Shown here: positions 13,696 to 15,622 of the stretch, one piece after another
How positions within the stretch are numbered: position 1 is the first letter of the stretch
Layout: every line of letters begins with the position of its first letter
Origin: Haloarcula sp.
Lineage (GTDB): Archaea; Halobacteriota; Halobacteria; Halobacteriales; Haloarculaceae
Length of the DNA: 15,622 bases
Assembly: GCA_028275075.1 (NCBI GenBank)
Contig: JAQCNK010000054.1
Span: 1 to 15,622 of the forward strand
Direction of reading: 5' to 3'
Notes under the pieces: model-generated
Told to the model about the DNA's origin: nothing
Database searches by the model: none
What the model saw: only the letters and a program-made list of their open reading frames with translations
Made by a program: the position numbers and the translations under genes

Positions 13696-13781
13696 TCATA
13701 CGGTCGGTTGTAACGATTTACCGGTGATTTCCCGGGCCGGGTCCGGCAAATCCCGGCAATGGCTTACAACCGACCGTATGA
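13696..13781. mobile_element. 86-bp foldback element, family II, intact
   Basis: Perfect 18-bp inverted repeats, TCATACGGTCGGTTGTAA (13696-13713) and its complement (13764-13781), with the inner arms also largely complementary (ACCGGTGATTT against AAATCCCGG), so nearly the whole unit can form one long hairpin. It lies 38 bp beyond the DUF3105 stop and so could act as a 3' structure for that mRNA. It codes for nothing. Ends and length agree with the split copy at 13164-13330. Confidence 0.8.
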
Positions 13782-13819
13782 GGTCGAGAGACACCGGTAA
13801 CGCGCTACAATAGTGACTA

Positions 13820-14548
13820 TCAGCTCCCGGACACCGGTGGCCGGACCGGGTTCTCCGGACCACGGCCGAGGAACTCAGAGAGGAACTCGAAGACAGTCTG
13901 GGCGTCGTAGCTGTCCATATACATCCGGTGGCGCCACGCCGTCAGGACGAACTCGGAGTCGGCGCTCTCGTTGGTGTTCGGGACGACGATGACGCTGCGC
14001 CAGGTCCCAGTGTGCGTGCTGGCGAACCCCTTCAGGCTGGTGCGTGTGGACTCGCTCATGGCGTTCTCGTCGTAGTAGATGACGACAGCGCCATGTTCCA
14101 GCGCGTGGACCAGATGCCCCGCTGGCTGCGGCTCCTGATAGAACCCGCCCTCGGTGGCGGTGTTGTAGTGAGAGCCAGACAGCGGCGGTGACTGCGCGTA
14201 GGATATCTCCCGGCTATCGCCAACGTGTCTGTCCCCCTCGCTCGGGAACTGCTGGACCGACATGAGCGTCTCGCTGTCGCCCGAGCCGTCCAGGGACGCG
14301 CCCTCGACACCGCCGGCGTTCCCACCACCGGACCAAAATGTCAGGTATATTGTCGCGCCGATAGCGATGGCGGCGCCGATTCCCACCGCTACCGCCATCA
14401 GTGGGATCCCATCGCTGTCGTCGCTCGCCCGACCGTCGACCCGACGCTGGTCAATCGCGCCGAGTTCCCCCTCGTGGCTGTCAGCGAGGTGGTCGAGATA
14501 TGCCGTCTCTCCGTCGAAGGACTGCCCGCAGTAGTCACAATCCACCAT
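13820..14548 (-). CDS. C2H2-finger, single-TM protein with DUF3105 domain
   Basis: A 242-residue membrane protein in three parts. Residues 1-28 form a C2H2-type finger (C4, C7, H20, H25 in CDYCGQSF..AYLDHLADSH). Residues about 48-72 are one membrane helix. Residues about 95-242 fit DUF3105: GDRHV, the SPPLSGSHY motif, HLVHALEHGAVVIYY and a late LTAWRHRMYMDSYD. In this family the His-rich blocks look like a metal or active site, but no reaction is established. Topology is probably finger inside and DUF3105 outside. The ATG gives a start right at the finger, as in haloarchaeal relatives. A possible TATA (about 14573-14586, TTCAAAA/AATATG on the - strand) lies upstream. Confidence 0.88.
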   Translation of the reverse strand: MVDCDYCGQSFDGETAYLDHLADSHEGELGAIDQRRVDGRASDDSDGIPLMAVAVGIGAAIAIGATIYLTFWSGGGNAGGVEGASLDGSGDSETLMSVQQFPSEGDRHVGDSREISYAQSPPLSGSHYNTATEGGFYQEPQPAGHLVHALEHGAVVIYYDENAMSESTRTSLKGFASTHTGTWRSVIVVPNTNESADSEFVLTAWRHRMYMDSYDAQTVFEFLSEFLGRGPENPVRPPVSGS

Positions 14549-14859
14549 TGGCTCTACCGTATGCTTGCGGGGGTTTTGAACATATTGTTACTCTGACCCA
14601 CTGTCGATGCCACGTGATGCGGAGGCCGCCCGCTCGCGCCGGCCGTCACTCTCTTCTCCGGGACCGTCTAGGAAACGCTGTTTTAGCGTCCGTAACGACT
14701 CATATCCGCTCTCACAGGACTCTCCTGCACGGGCGTTTCGCCGGCCGGCCACACGAGTGTCACCATGTGACCGCCACTCTCGGCTGTCCTCCGACCCATG
14801 TTCCCGTGGCGGTGGGTGTTTCCAAAGGTCTTTGGCCTTGCCACTGCTAGGTTACACTA
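14549..14859. other. Divergent gap between DUF3105 and DUF7114-like genes
   Basis: No gene is seen in these 311 bases; overlapping open frames read through from the DUF3105 antisense side and look like shadows. Two small hairpins stand out: ACGCT-GTTTT-AGCGT at 14675-14689 and GTCAC-CAT-GTGAC at 14759-14771, the latter inside a wider GAGTG/CACTC pairing. Either could be an operator or a chance palindrome. No strong TATA box precedes the + strand gene. Confidence 0.4.
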
Positions 14860-15495
14860 ATGGAGGAAGTGGGGGCAGTCCGTCGTGCCGCGTTGGCGGG
14901 TATCGACGATGTCGAGCCCGAGCGACTCCACGACCGCATCGCCGACCGACTCGACGACGCTTCGTTCGCTCCCGGTGTGTTGACACTCGTCACCGAGGCC
15001 GCGGTCCGGGGACACGCGGCTGAGGACAGGGACGTGGACCGTGCCGCCGGCGTCCAGCTTATCTATGAGGGACTCTCGCTGACCCGACGGCTCGCTCACG
15101 AGGACCCGTGGACAACCGGCGACCGCGACGCTGCCGACCTGAATATCCTCATCGCCGACATCCTCGTCTCCCGCGGATTCTACCTGTTGGCGCACACTGA
15201 GGCCGCTGCTGCCGCCGTCGATGTGGTGCGCGAGTTCGGGAAAGACCAGACCGAACTCCGGAGCACCAGCGACGACCTCGACGGCAATCTTGAGGCCGAC
15301 ATCTGCGAACTCGCCGTCGTCGCCGGGGCCACCGCTGCCGACCACGAACCGACTGCGCCACTACGTGCGTTCGGCGCCGACCTGGCCCCCGACGGGCTGC
15401 CTGCGATGGATGTCTTGCGGAACGGCGAGATCGCTGACGAACTGGCCGGCCACACCGACGAGAATCGGGGGACCGAAGCCGCCGCCGACTCCTAA
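14860..15495 (+). CDS. Haloarchaeal DUF7114-like protein
   Basis: A 211-residue soluble, strongly acidic, mainly helical protein without signal or membrane segments. The blocks AAGVQLIYEGLSLTRRLAHEDPW (about 61-84) and ADLNILIADILVSRGFYLLAHTEAA (about 93-117), then NLEADICELAVVAG (about 142-155), match what I recall of a conserved haloarchaeal family labelled DUF7114. The D-x2-IL-x2-D pattern in a long helix is reminiscent of the all-helical isoprenyl diphosphate synthase small subunits, but the Asp-rich catalytic motif is not seen, so I assign no activity. The ATG is the first after an in-frame stop (14848-14850). tRNA-Thr follows 55 nt downstream. Confidence 0.85.
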   Translation: MEEVGAVRRAALAGIDDVEPERLHDRIADRLDDASFAPGVLTLVTEAAVRGHAAEDRDVDRAAGVQLIYEGLSLTRRLAHEDPWTTGDRDAADLNILIADILVSRGFYLLAHTEAAAAAVDVVREFGKDQTELRSTSDDLDGNLEADICELAVVAGATAADHEPTAPLRAFGADLAPDGLPAMDVLRNGEIADELAGHTDENRGTEAAADS

Positions 15496-15516
15496 CACTC
15501 GCCGCGAATCGAAACG

Positions 15517-15523
15517 CCTAAAG
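15517..15523 (+). promoter_or_regulatory. Candidate TATA box for tRNA-Thr
   Basis: CCTAAAG lies about 31 nt before the first base of the tRNA, fitting transcription with a leader of a few bases. Confidence 0.45.
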
Positions 15524-15550
15524 ACAACTGCGGGATAGAGTGGGATGCGT

Positions 15551-15622
15551 GCCTGGGTAGCTTAGCGGTAAAGCGCGTCCTTGGTAAGGACGAGACCCCG
15601 GATTCAAATTCCGGCCTAGGCT
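15551..15622 (+). tRNA. tRNA-Thr, anticodon GGT
   Basis: All arms pair: acceptor GCCTGGG (15551-15557) with CCTAGGC (15615-15621, one G-T pair); D stem GCTT/AAGC; anticodon stem CGTCC/GGACG (15576-15592) with loop TTGGTAA, so the anticodon is GGT (15583-15585) and reads ACC and ACU; T stem CCGGA/TCCGG with loop TTCAAAT. The variable loop is five bases. The discriminator T is the last base of the window, so a genomic CCA cannot be judged. There is no intron in the anticodon loop. Confidence 0.96.

Overview
The window is haloarchaeal chromosome (class Halobacteria; Haloarculaceae-like at most, and that narrower guess is weak). The grounds are high-GC coding sequence, very acidic proteins, a PGF-CTERM sorting tail, a CxxC/CxxC carrier protein ending EDWGE, Tat/lipobox signals, and TATA boxes about 27-30 nt from start codons, as expected of leaderless haloarchaeal transcripts.

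Layout. Positions 1-234 hold the end of a surface protein with a PGF-CTERM tail. Positions 584-9795 hold a complete arginine cluster on the + strand: argG and argH, then a second TATA-driven block lysW-lysX-argC-argB-argD-argE-argF with overlaps or short gaps. LysW is a 54-residue carrier. LysX attaches glutamate to its C-terminal Glu, ArgB and ArgC phosphorylate and reduce the bound substrate, ArgD transaminates it, ArgE releases ornithine, ArgF makes citrulline, and ArgG and ArgH finish arginine. Because ornithine-to-arginine genes sit in the same cluster, the carrier pathway here is read as arginine rather than lysine synthesis.

Positions 10056-13019 are accessory: an SDR oxidoreductase (-), a 76-aa unknown (+), a TrmB-like HTH regulator (+), and a two-gene membrane operon on the - strand (a 5-TM Yip1-like protein and a bacterial-PH-like protein). 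Positions 13121-13551 hold a dead lipoprotein gene of Tat/lipobox plus LamG-tail type. Positions 13820-14548 encode a C2H2-finger/TM/DUF3105 protein (-), 14860-15495 a haloarchaeal DUF7114-like protein (+), and 15551-15622 tRNA-Thr(GGT).

The most unusual content is palindromic DNA at two scales. First, short hairpin-forming segments are inserted in frame into arginine genes: a 62-bp unit, 57/62 identical, lies in both lysX and argB, and related GAGGCC-type repeats lie at the start of argH and possibly argE. Second, foldback (MITE-like) elements of about 85 bp fall in two families. Family I has two copies, 80/84 identical in opposite orientation, and one lies just upstream of a gene and provides its TATA box. 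Family II has one intact copy, one copy split by a family I element, and one 30-bp half copy beside argG. Removing the nested pair from the dead gene rejoins its Tat signal to its lipobox in frame, which gives an order of events.
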